From positions 1 to 50,122 of the forward strand of contig SFHU01000004.1 of NCBI GenBank assembly GCA_004555535.1: a stretch of 50,122 nt of DNA, written 5' to 3'. A program made the position numbers and the translations under genes. Origin of the DNA: Clostridiales bacterium (GTDB lineage Bacteria > Bacillota > Clostridia > Christensenellales > Aristaeellaceae). Of this stretch, positions 22,359 to 29,569 are shown piece after piece (within the stretch, counting starts at the first letter, position 1; each line of letters opens with the position of its first letter). Below the pieces are notes generated by a model. The model had not been told where the DNA came from, ran no database searches, and was given only the letters and a program-made list of their open reading frames with translations.

Positions 22359-22690
22359 TCCTATACTTACTCTGTAAATCCATCTGTAAAGCTCCAGCCT
22401 CGGCTGCAAAGCAACGGGATTTACAATACTTTTGTCGGTGATGCAACCGGCATCATGCCGGTCAGATAGAAACAAATCATAAGCGCAAAGCGATGCAGGG
22501 AGTTTGAGGGGACCGAAGTCTGCCGCCGCCAATGGCGGAAAGAGGCAGACGAAGCGTCGGGAATCGCAGGGAGCGCCGTAGCGCGACCATGCGAGTTCCC
22601 CGGACTAAAATCTCTCAAGCGGGTTTGAGCAGCAGCCCCATGATTGCTGATTGTATGATTTCGGTTTACATGCTCAGTAAGGGCATGAAA
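22359..22690. other. Structured non-coding region downstream of the hydrolase gene
   Basis: No gene was recognised in these ~330 bases. From about 22425 on it is rich in pairing: ACCGGC-atcat-GCCGGT (22448-22464); GTCTGCC ... GGCAGAC (22517-22523 with 22542-22548) enclosing CCGCC-aat-GGCGG; a long imperfect pairing GTCGGGAA-TCGCA with TGCGAGTTCCCCGGAC (22556-22607) enclosing GAGCGC-cgta-GCGC; and CTCAA ... TTGAG (22615-22630). Such a layout fits a non-coding RNA or a dispersed intergenic element. Confidence 0.45.
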
Positions 22691-22728
22691 AAAACGCGGC
22701 TGGCGTGTCAAGCGCCAGCCGCTCTTTC
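22688..22728 (-). terminator. Terminator of the MFS gene (possibly bidirectional)
   Basis: Ten-base perfect stem GCGGCTGGCG / CGCCAGCCGC (22696-22705 with 22713-22722), followed on the minus strand by seven T after a G. The other side reads TCTTTCTT on the plus strand, so it may also stop transcription from the left. Confidence 0.85.
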
Positions 22729-23880
22729 TTATCTCTCCACCGCCCGCTTCTGCATCGCGAACATCGCCGCCTGCACGCCCGTCACGGCCAGCGCGAAGAG
22801 CGGCAGCACACCGTAGCCCGCCGCATTGGCGAGCCAGCCGAAGAGCGTCGGCACGAACGTCGAGCCGACGTAAGCCGCCGCCATCTGCACGCCGATGGCC
22901 GCCTGCGAGTTCTCCGCGCCGTAGTTGACCGGCGTGTCCTGGATGATGTTGGGGTACACCGGCGCGCAGCCCAGCCCGCAGACGACGACGCCCGCGAGCA
23001 TCACCGCATTCACCGGCGCAAAGAGCATCAGGCAACCCGCCGCGCTCACGGCTTGCCCCAAACGCACCATCTGCTTGGGCGTAAAGCGCAGCGTCATGAA
23101 GCCGGAGGCCGCGCGCCCGACCGTGATGCCGATGCAGAAGAGCGCGCCGAACGACGCCGCCGTATCCTCCGCGATGCCGCGCGCCTCGACCATGAACGTC
23201 GGCGCCCAGAGGATCATCGTCGACTCCACCGCGCAGTAGCACAGAAACGTCAGCATGCCCGCCTTCGCGCCCGGCAGCGCGAGCACCTGCGGCACGGAGA
23301 GCACGCGCGCCTTCTCCTCCTCCCGCGCCTCCTCGCGCCTCCACAGCGGCAGCGTCGCCAGAAGCACCGCGCACAGCAGGCACTGCAGCAATCCGATGAC
23401 CCAGTAGCCCGCGCGCCAGGATGCGCCCGCATTCAGGCAGGCCGAGAGGATCATCGGGCCGATGATCGTGCCGACGCCCCAGAAGCAGTGCAGCCAGCTC
23501 ATGTGCCGCGGCTGGCAGTGCAGCGCGACGTAGTTGTTCAGCGCCGCGTCGACCGCGCCCGCGCCCAGCCCCAGCGGGATGCCCAGCACGATCAGGAATG
23601 CGTAGTGCTTCGCAAACGAAAAGCCCAGCAGCGAAAGCGCCGTCAGCAGCACGGAGAGCGCCGTCAGCTTCCCCGTGCCGAAGCGCCGGATCAGCCGCGC
23701 GCTGTTCAGGCTCGAGACGATCGTGCAGAAGGAAATCGTCATCTGCACGATGCCTGCGCTCCACAGCGGCGCGCCCAGGCTCCCGCTCATCAGCGGCCAC
23801 GCGCTGCCCAGCACGGAGTCCGGCAGGCCGAGGCTGATGAATGAAAGATAGATGATGACCAGAAGTGCCGTCGTGACCAT
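22729..23880 (-). CDS. Major facilitator superfamily transporter
   Basis: A 383-residue membrane protein with about twelve hydrophobic segments, starting MVTTALLVIIYLSFISLGLPDSVLG after GGGAGG (an in-frame start further up, at 23913, lacks a ribosome site). The MFS pattern is seen in SLGLPDSVLGSAWP of helix 1, the RLIRRFGTGKLTALS loop between helices 2 and 3 (a weak form of the A motif), and the GRAASGFMTLRFTPKQM loop in the second half. It resembles the fucose-permease-like / FucP-type branch, but the substrate is unknown. It stands alone, with its own terminator. Confidence 0.85.
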   Translation of the reverse strand: MVTTALLVIIYLSFISLGLPDSVLGSAWPLMSGSLGAPLWSAGIVQMTISFCTIVSSLNSARLIRRFGTGKLTALSVLLTALSLLGFSFAKHYAFLIVLGIPLGLGAGAVDAALNNYVALHCQPRHMSWLHCFWGVGTIIGPMILSACLNAGASWRAGYWVIGLLQCLLCAVLLATLPLWRREEAREEEKARVLSVPQVLALPGAKAGMLTFLCYCAVESTMILWAPTFMVEARGIAEDTAASFGALFCIGITVGRAASGFMTLRFTPKQMVRLGQAVSAAGCLMLFAPVNAVMLAGVVVCGLGCAPVYPNIIQDTPVNYGAENSQAAIGVQMAAAYVGSTFVPTLFGWLANAAGYGVLPLFALAVTGVQAAMFAMQKRAVER

Positions 23881-23937
23881 GTGTTTTTTCCCTCCCTGTC
23901 TGTGTGCCCGCATGGAGAATGACCCAAGACCTGCCTG

Positions 23938-23997
23938 GGGCGCCGCCCCAGCCCCTGCAAGGGGCTTAGCCCCTTGACCCTTCTTCGCTTCGCGCTT
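23938..23997. repeat. GC-hairpin intergenic repeat, copy 3
   Basis: TGGGGC-gcc-GCCCCA, then AAGGGGCT-t-AGCCCCTT, then GACCCTTCTTCGCTTCGCG. Same design as at 3274 and 16456. It lies between the MFS gene start and the rpmF terminator. Confidence 0.65.
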
Positions 23998-24082
23998 ATA
24001 ACTCGTTTTTATCTGAGAATAGTATCAGCCGCTCTATTGTATGTCCGCACACGGTCAGCGTCAAGTGCGTTTTGGGGCATAG

Positions 24083-24112
24083 AAAACCCCCGGCCACATC
24101 CATGACCGGGGG
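24083..24112 (-). terminator. Terminator of the rpmF operon
   Basis: CCCCCGG / CCGGGGG stem (24087-24093 with 24106-24112), followed on the minus strand by TTTTC, 13 bases after the rpmF stop. Confidence 0.75.
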
Positions 24113-24124
24113 AAATCGAAGTGT

Positions 24125-24322
24125 TTACTTCTCGGAAGCGGTCTCGGCTTCCATGTTGATGACCTGCTTGCCATCGTAGTAGCCGCAGTGCTTGCAGATA
24201 CGGTGGGCGAGCTTCATCTGCTGGCAGCGCGGGCACTTGACGATGCCGGGCGCGGACAGCTTCCAGTTCGCACGGCGCATACGGCCGCGGGACTTCGAGA
24301 TTTTTCCCTTCGGAAGAGCCAT
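24125..24322 (-). CDS. rpmF: 50S ribosomal protein L32
   Basis: L32 is a small zinc-ribbon protein of the large ribosomal subunit. The 65-residue product starts MALPKGKISKSRGRMRRANW, and carries two CxxC pairs (CPRC and CKHC) for one zinc ion, so it is the zinc-containing form. It follows the DUF177 gene by three bases, the standard rpmF arrangement across bacteria, and is followed by a terminator. Confidence 0.97.
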   Translation of the reverse strand: MALPKGKISKSRGRMRRANWKLSAPGIVKCPRCQQMKLAHRICKHCGYYDGKQVINMEAETASEK

Positions 24323-24325
24323 TGT

Positions 24326-24847
24326 TTACACCTCCTCATCCTCATTCAGCAAAGATGCTAATGCCGAAAAAGGATTTCTGTGGGTCAGATCCTTCTGGCA
24401 CGAACACTCGTTGATGTTCAGGTCCTGGCCGCACTGGGGACACAGCCCGCGGCAATCCTCCTTGCAGAGGATGCGCGAGGGCAGCTCCAGAAGCAGCGCG
24501 GTGCGCACGGCCTCATCCAGCTCCAGCACATGACCCGAATACATGTATTGGTCGTCCCCGGGTTCCCGCTCCTCGCCCTTGTCGCGAATGAACGCTTCGT
24601 CGAGCTCGGCGGTCACGTCGGTCAGCGCCGGCTTCAGGCAGCGGGCGCAGGGGGACTCAATGCGCGCGCTGGCGGTGCCGCGCACGATCACGGTCTCATC
24701 GGCGAGCATGTAGGTGCCGGAAAAGGAAACGGGACGGACATACGCAATCGTATCGCCGTTCCAGTGATCCTCGCCCCAGGGCTCGAGAAGATCAAAGGCC
24801 ACTTCAACGCCCTTTTTCTGAATGCCTCGGGTAATATCCAGCTTCAT
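24326..24847 (-). CDS. yceD: YceD/DUF177 family protein
   Basis: A 173-residue protein of the DUF177 family, which is nearly always encoded just before rpmF and is linked in other bacteria to 23S rRNA processing or accumulation. It shows a first CxxC (CARCLKP) at about residue 68, an acidic middle part with EAFIRDKGEE, and a cysteine-rich end (CKEDCRGLCPQCGQDLN and CSCQK), which suggests a zinc site. A near-consensus promoter lies directly upstream and serves both genes. Confidence 0.88.
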   Translation of the reverse strand: MKLDITRGIQKKGVEVAFDLLEPWGEDHWNGDTIAYVRPVSFSGTYMLADETVIVRGTASARIESPCARCLKPALTDVTAELDEAFIRDKGEEREPGDDQYMYSGHVLELDEAVRTALLLELPSRILCKEDCRGLCPQCGQDLNINECSCQKDLTHRNPFSALASLLNEDEEV

Positions 24848-24875
24848 CGTTCCACCTCAAAGTTGACCGTTCCAT

Positions 24876-24904
24876 ATTATACGCAGTTTGCGCAGGCTTG
24901 TCAA
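24876..24904 (-). promoter_or_regulatory. Promoter of the yceD-rpmF operon
   Basis: Minus strand: TTGACA (24904-24899), 17-base spacer, TATAAT (24881-24876), consensus in both boxes, 28 bases before the yceD start. Confidence 0.9.
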
Positions 24905-24959
24905 GCCGTATTTTGCGTTGGCATAACTTGCCTGAATCCCGCAAGCCGCCGGCCTCGCC

Positions 24960-25172
24960 AAGCGGGGCCGGGAGCACGCCGGAGCCTACCTTAAATCCGT
25001 ATACAGTCGGCCTCGTCCGCCAGGCCCGGGCGTTCATACGCGCCACGTCGGAAGCGGGGCCGGCAGCATGCCGGTGCCTACGTTAAATCCGCATACAGTC
25101 GGCCTCGTCCGCCAGGCCCGGGCGTTCATACGCGCCACGTCGGAAGCGGGGCCGGCAGCATGCCGGTGCCGG
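24960..25172. repeat. 92-base tandem repeat at the ackA 3' end
   Basis: Two full 92-base units (24960-25051 and 25052-25143) and a partial third (25144-25172) that ends at the ackA stop codon. Units differ at only a few positions. Each has a hairpin GCCGGC-agcat-GCCGGT and a long GC-rich palindromic part. The rest of the 325-base gap up to the yceD promoter shows no gene. Confidence 0.9.
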
Positions 25173-26369
25173 TTACAGCTTGGAGACGATCTCCAGCGTG
25201 TCGCGCGCGATGAGCAGCTCCTCGTTGGTCGGGATGCGCAGCACCTTGATGGTCGAATCATCGGTGCTGATGACAGCCGCGACGCCGCGCTTGTTCTTCT
25301 GCGGATCGACCTTGACGCCCATGAACGCGAGGCCCTCGATGACCTTCGCGCAGGAGTCGGTGTCGTTCTCGCCGATGCCCGCCGTGAAGACGATGGCGTC
25401 CGCGCCGCCGACGGCGACGTTGTAAGCGCCGATGTACTTCTGCAGCCGGTAGCACCAGACATCCAGCGCATCCTGCGCCTGCTTGTCGCCCTTCTCCGCC
25501 GCGATCTTGACGTCGCGCATGTCGCTGGAGCAGGACATGCCCGCGAAGCCGGACTTCTTGTTGAGCGTGTTGAGCATCTGATGGATGTCCATGCCGGTGT
25601 TGTCCATGATGTACTCGAGGACGGCCGGATCGACGTCGCCGGAGCGGCTGCCCATCAGCACGCCCTCAAGCGGCGTGAGGCCCATGGAGGTATCGACGAC
25701 CTTGCCGTCGACGATCGCGCTCAGGGAGGAGCCGTTGCCCAGGTGGCAGATGATCAGCTTGCAGTGCTTGGGATCCATGCCCAGCAGCTTGGGCGCCTCG
25801 CCCGCGATGAAGCGGTGGCTGGTGCCGTGGAAGCCGTAGCGGCGAACCTTGAGGTCGGTGTAGTACTCGCGGGGCACGCCGTAGAGGAACGCCTTGGGCG
25901 GCATCGTCTGATGGAAGGAGGTATCGAAAACCGCGACGTTCGGCTTGGTCGGCATGACCTCCTGGCAGGCGCGGATGCCCGCGATGTTCGGGCGCTGATG
26001 CAGCGGGCCCAGCGGGATGAGCGCCTCGATCTCCTTCATGGTCTCGTCGGTGATCAGCGCGGAGGCGGAGAACGTCTCGCCGCCGTGGAGCACGCGGTGG
26101 CCGCAGGCGCCGATCTCGTCAAGAGAGGCGATCGCGCCGTTGTCCTTGTCGATCAGCGCGTCCAGAACCGCGGCGATGGCCTCGGTGTGCGCGGCCATGT
26201 TGCGGGTGAACTCGATGACCTTGTCCGTGCCCGGCACGGTCTGCTTGAAATGGGTGCCCTCGATGCCGATGCGCTCGACCAGGCCCTTCGCCTTGACGGA
26301 CTCGTCGTCCATGTCGATAAGCTGATACTTGAGGGAGGAGGAGCCGGCGTTGATGACCAGAATTTTCAT
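25173..26369 (-). CDS. ackA: Acetate kinase
   Basis: AckA converts acetyl phosphate and ADP to acetate and ATP, the energy-yielding end of acetate fermentation. The 398-residue product has the ASKHA-fold opening KILVINAGSSSLKYQL, the HRVLHGGE segment, the catalytic region FDTSFHQTMPP, the HGTSH motif and the adenosine segment LGNGSSLSAI. It lies 33 bases behind pta, and the usual pair is intact. Its 3' end abuts a tandem repeat and has no classical terminator. Confidence 0.97.
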   Translation of the reverse strand: MKILVINAGSSSLKYQLIDMDDESVKAKGLVERIGIEGTHFKQTVPGTDKVIEFTRNMAAHTEAIAAVLDALIDKDNGAIASLDEIGACGHRVLHGGETFSASALITDETMKEIEALIPLGPLHQRPNIAGIRACQEVMPTKPNVAVFDTSFHQTMPPKAFLYGVPREYYTDLKVRRYGFHGTSHRFIAGEAPKLLGMDPKHCKLIICHLGNGSSLSAIVDGKVVDTSMGLTPLEGVLMGSRSGDVDPAVLEYIMDNTGMDIHQMLNTLNKKSGFAGMSCSSDMRDVKIAAEKGDKQAQDALDVWCYRLQKYIGAYNVAVGGADAIVFTAGIGENDTDSCAKVIEGLAFMGVKVDPQKNKRGVAAVISTDDSTIKVLRIPTNEELLIARDTLEIVSKL

Positions 26370-26402
26370 GGGAATTCTACCTCCGTTCTGTTGTGGGGGA
26401 GC

Positions 26403-27401
26403 TTACGCCTGCGCCTTGACCGCCGCGATGGCGACGACATCGACGATGTCCTCGACCGAGCAGCCGCGGGAGAGGTCGTTGACCGGCTTGGCCAGACCCT
26501 GGATGACCGGGCCCACGGCCTTCGCGCCGCCCAGGCGCTGCACCAGCTTGTAGCCGATGTTGCCGGCCTGCAGATCCGGGAAGACGAGCACGTTCGCCTT
26601 GCCGGCGACCGGGCTGCCCGGGCACTTGAGCTCGCCGACGGAGGAAACCAGCGCGGCGTCGGCCTGCATCTCGCCATCGACGTTGAGTTCCGGCGCCTGC
26701 TCGTGCACGAGCTTCACGGCATTGGAGACCTTGTCCACGAGGTCATGCTTGGCGCTGCCCTTGGTGGAGAAGGAGAGCATCGCGACGCGCGGCTCCATGC
26801 CCAGCAGGGCCTTGCCGGTCTGCGCGGAGGCGATGGCGATGTCCGCGAGCTGCTCGCTGGTCGGATCGATGTTGACCGCGCAGTCGCCGAAGACGAGCAC
26901 GCCGTCGTCGCCGTACTTCTTGTCCTGCACCTCCATCAGGAAGCAGGAGGAAACCGTCTTGATGCCGGGCGCGCCCTTGATGATCTGCAGCGCCGGGCGC
27001 AGCACGTCGCCAGTGGTGTTGATCGCGCCCGCAACCATCGCGTCCGCGTCGCCCATCTTGAGCATCATCGTGCCGTAGAACAGGGTGTTCTTGAGGCAGA
27101 GCTCGGTCGCCTTCTCCAGCGTCATGCCCTTCTTCTCACGGATGTGGAAAAGCTGCTCGGCATACGCCGCGGTCTTGTCGCTCGTCGCGGGATCGGCGAT
27201 GCTCACGCCGGTCAGGTCAACGCCCAGCTCGGCCGCCTTGGCCTCGATCTCGGCCTTCGCGCCCACGAGCGTGATCCTGGCCAGGCCCAGCTTCACGATC
27301 TTCTCCGCCGCCTGCACGGTGCGCGGTTCACTGCCCTCCGCCAGCACAACGTGCTTGACGTCCGCAGCCGCTTTTGCCCTGATTTTGTCGATGACAGACA
27401 T
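26403..27401 (-). CDS. pta: Phosphate acetyltransferase
   Basis: Pta makes acetyl phosphate from acetyl-CoA and phosphate. The 332-residue product is the short form, without the N-terminal regulatory domains of enteric Pta. It begins MSVIDKIRAKAAADVKHVVL, preceded by AGGAGG at the right spacing; the open frame extending further upstream lacks this support and runs antisense into tmcAL. Signatures are LAEGSEPRTVQAAEKI, GDADAMVAGAINTTGDVLRPA and, near the end, VFPDLQAGNIGYKL. It forms an operon with ackA. Confidence 0.97.
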   Translation of the reverse strand: MSVIDKIRAKAAADVKHVVLAEGSEPRTVQAAEKIVKLGLARITLVGAKAEIEAKAAELGVDLTGVSIADPATSDKTAAYAEQLFHIREKKGMTLEKATELCLKNTLFYGTMMLKMGDADAMVAGAINTTGDVLRPALQIIKGAPGIKTVSSCFLMEVQDKKYGDDGVLVFGDCAVNIDPTSEQLADIAIASAQTGKALLGMEPRVAMLSFSTKGSAKHDLVDKVSNAVKLVHEQAPELNVDGEMQADAALVSSVGELKCPGSPVAGKANVLVFPDLQAGNIGYKLVQRLGGAKAVGPVIQGLAKPVNDLSRGCSVEDIVDVVAIAAVKAQA

Positions 27402-27452
27402 TTGTAAATCCTCCTTGGCGTGATATAATAGACTTACAGGATAAGCCTTGGG

Positions 27453-27481
27453 TAGACAAAACGATACAGGATGATTATACC
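27453..27481 (+). promoter_or_regulatory. Candidate tmcAL promoter overlapping the pta promoter
   Basis: Plus strand: TAGACA (27453-27458), 17 bases, TATACC (27476-27481). Its -10 box overlaps that of the divergent pta promoter, so the two would compete for polymerase. Confidence 0.45.
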
Positions 27482-27502
27482 GCATTTTATCCGTTTTGAA
27501 AA
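27474..27502 (-). promoter_or_regulatory. Candidate pta-ackA promoter
   Basis: Minus strand: TTTTCA (27502-27497), 17 bases, TATAAT (27479-27474), about 73 bases before pta. Confidence 0.65.
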
Positions 27503-27551
27503 GGCGGCATGGGAATTTTGTTGACAAACGTTGTTCTTGGGGAGGGGTTTC

Positions 27552-28736
27552 ATGCGCGTTGTGGGCGTCGTCTGCGAATACAATCCGTTTCACCGGGGTC
27601 ATGCGCTGCACCTCGCCCGCGCGCGGGAGGCCGCGGGGGCCGATTATACCGTCTGCGCGATGAGCGGCGCCGTCACCCAGCGCGGCCTCTTTGCCCGCCA
27701 TGACAAGTGGACGCGCGCCCGCGCGGCGCTGATGGGCGGGGCCGATCTGGTGCTCGAGCTGCCCGCCCGCTTTGCCTGCGCGCCCGCGCCGGAGTTTGCC
27801 GCCGGCGGCGTCGCGCTGCTTGGCTCGCTGGGCGTCGTGACGCATCTGTCCTTTGGCTGCGAGGCGGAGGTGCTGCCGCTGCTTGAGCGGACAGCTGCTG
27901 TGCTGCGCGAGGAGCCCCCGGCCTTCCGCATCGCGCTGCGCGAGGGGCTTGACCGGGGCCTCTCCTATCCCCGCGCGCAGGCGGAGGCCGTCCAGGCCAC
28001 GCTTGGAGAGCCCGATCTGGCCGAGGCCATCGCCCGGCCCAACGCCGCGCTGGCGCTTGAATACCTGCGCGCGCTGCCGCCGGGCGTCCGTCCCGTGCCC
28101 ATCGCGCGCGAGGGCGCGGACTATCACGACGAGGCGCTCCAGCCGCTTTCAAGCGCCACAGCGGTGCGCGCCGCCTGTGCGCGGGGCGACCTGACCGCGG
28201 CGATGGAGGCCATGCCTTTTCCGGAGGGCTTTGCGCGCGCAGAGGCGACCGGCTTCGTCCATGCGGAGGAGGCGCTGACGCAGGCGCTGCTCTACGCCCT
28301 GCGCACGACGGACGCGAAGGCCCTCTCGCGCATCTGCGGGATGGACGAGGGGCTTCAGCATTTGTTTCTGTCCGCCGCGCAGACCGCCGTCACCCGCGAC
28401 GCACTGATCCTCGCCGTCAAGAGCAAGCGCTACACCTATGCGCGCCTGTCCCGCGCCTGCGCAAGCGTGCTGCTGGGCCTGACGAAGGACTTTGCCGGGG
28501 CGCATCGCGCGCCCACCTATGCGCGCGTGCTCGGCCTGCGGGGAAGCGCCAGACCGCTGCTCGCCGCCATCAAGCAGCGCAGCGCGCTGCCGCTTCACGC
28601 CCGGGCCGCGCGCCTGCGCGGCGACCCGCTCTTTGCGTATGATCTGCGCGCGCAGGATCTCTGGAGCCTCGGCTGCGCAAATCCCGATCTGCGCCAGAGC
28701 TGCCGCGATCTCACGACCGGACCGGTGATTTTGTGA
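27552..28736 (+). CDS. tmcAL: tRNA(Met) cytidine acetate ligase TmcAL
   Basis: TmcAL uses acetate and ATP to acetylate C34 of elongator tRNA-Met. The 394-residue product starts MRVVGVVCEYNPFHRGHALH, which holds the nucleotidyltransferase HxGH motif, and has CAMSGAVTQRGLFARHDKW and a Ser/Thr-rich ISSSTVR-like site in the degenerate form LQPLSSATAVRAAC. GGGGAGGGG precedes the ATG. It is divergent from pta-ackA, a neat pairing because acetate made by AckA is the TmcAL substrate; whether this is more than coincidence is open. Confidence 0.92.
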   Translation: MRVVGVVCEYNPFHRGHALHLARAREAAGADYTVCAMSGAVTQRGLFARHDKWTRARAALMGGADLVLELPARFACAPAPEFAAGGVALLGSLGVVTHLSFGCEAEVLPLLERTAAVLREEPPAFRIALREGLDRGLSYPRAQAEAVQATLGEPDLAEAIARPNAALALEYLRALPPGVRPVPIAREGADYHDEALQPLSSATAVRAACARGDLTAAMEAMPFPEGFARAEATGFVHAEEALTQALLYALRTTDAKALSRICGMDEGLQHLFLSAAQTAVTRDALILAVKSKRYTYARLSRACASVLLGLTKDFAGAHRAPTYARVLGLRGSARPLLAAIKQRSALPLHARAARLRGDPLFAYDLRAQDLWSLGCANPDLRQSCRDLTTGPVIL

Positions 28737-28795
28737 GGCCGATTGATCGCTTCGCGAGCATGAAAGCAACCCGATTGATTCAAGGAGGCATTCCC

Positions 28796-29569
28796 ATGCG
28801 CATTCTCGCCCTGCCCGCCGCGCTGGCGCTGGCCTTCTGCCTGTATCTGCCGCTGCCTCAAAGCGCGCAGCTCATCAGCCATGCGCTCCTGCGCCTGTAT
28901 CATCTCGCGCTGCGCCCCTTCTCGCGCCGGAACGGCAGGGCCGACGCCGCGCCGGCGCTCGCCGCGATGCTGCTCGTGCTGGGCGGCGCCGTGACGCTGC
29001 TGGGCGCGCTCCATCCGGCGGTCTGCGCCGTGGTGATGGCGCCGCTGTTTCCCGCGCTCTCGCTGCTGCCGCCGTGCGCCGCCGTCAAGGAGGAGCTCGA
29101 TTCCGGCAAATACGCGGGCGACATTCCCGAATATGAGTCCCGTGTGCGCACGGCCTGCGCGGCGCTGGGGCCCGCGTTCGTTTCCGATGCCTGCGCGCCG
29201 CTGCTGCTGTGCGCCGTCGGCATGCCGCTGTGGCTCGGCTGCGCGCTGGGCTGGATCTTCCTCGCGCTGCGCGCCGTCTGCGGCGAGCTGCCCCTCGCGC
29301 GGCGCATCCTCGCGCCCGTCCTACGCCTGTCGGAGGGCGTCTTCTGCGCGATGCTGCTGCTGTGCGCCTGCGCGGTCGGGCGCAATCCCTTCCGCACGCA
29401 GGGCCACGGCGCGCGTGAGCGCCTGATGAGCATCCTGGGCATCGCCGGGGATGGCGCCGACACGCATGCGCCCATGTCCGGCGACATCGCGCAGAGCGCC
29501 TTCCTGTGCTGCCTGTGCACGGCGCTGCTGGCCTTCATGCTCAGCGCCGTGTTCTTTCTGCTCTGCTGA
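28796..29569 (+). CDS. Membrane protein, distantly CobD/CbiB-like
   Basis: About 257 residues with five to six hydrophobic segments. ATG at 28796 follows CAAGGAGG, preferred over an upstream in-frame start without a ribosome site. I do not recognise it with certainty. The order of features (membrane pair, a charged VKEELDSGKYAGDIPEYESRV loop in the place of the CbiB arginine-rich loop, then a FVSDACAPLL segment like the aEN-xxD-xxxPLF stretch) is faintly CbiB-like, but catalytic residues are not conserved, so a cobamide role is unsupported. It follows tmcAL by 59 bases and its end overlaps the convergent gene by 29 bases. Confidence 0.6.
   Translation: MRILALPAALALAFCLYLPLPQSAQLISHALLRLYHLALRPFSRRNGRADAAPALAAMLLVLGGAVTLLGALHPAVCAVVMAPLFPALSLLPPCAAVKEELDSGKYAGDIPEYESRVRTACAALGPAFVSDACAPLLLCAVGMPLWLGCALGWIFLALRAVCGELPLARRILAPVLRLSEGVFCAMLLLCACAVGRNPFRTQGHGARERLMSILGIAGDGADTHAPMSGDIAQSAFLCCLCTALLAFMLSAVFFLLC

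Noticed and set aside
27521..27526. TTGACA as the tmcAL -35 box
   Set aside because: No -10 box fits 16-18 bases downstream, and the start codon is only 26 bases away.
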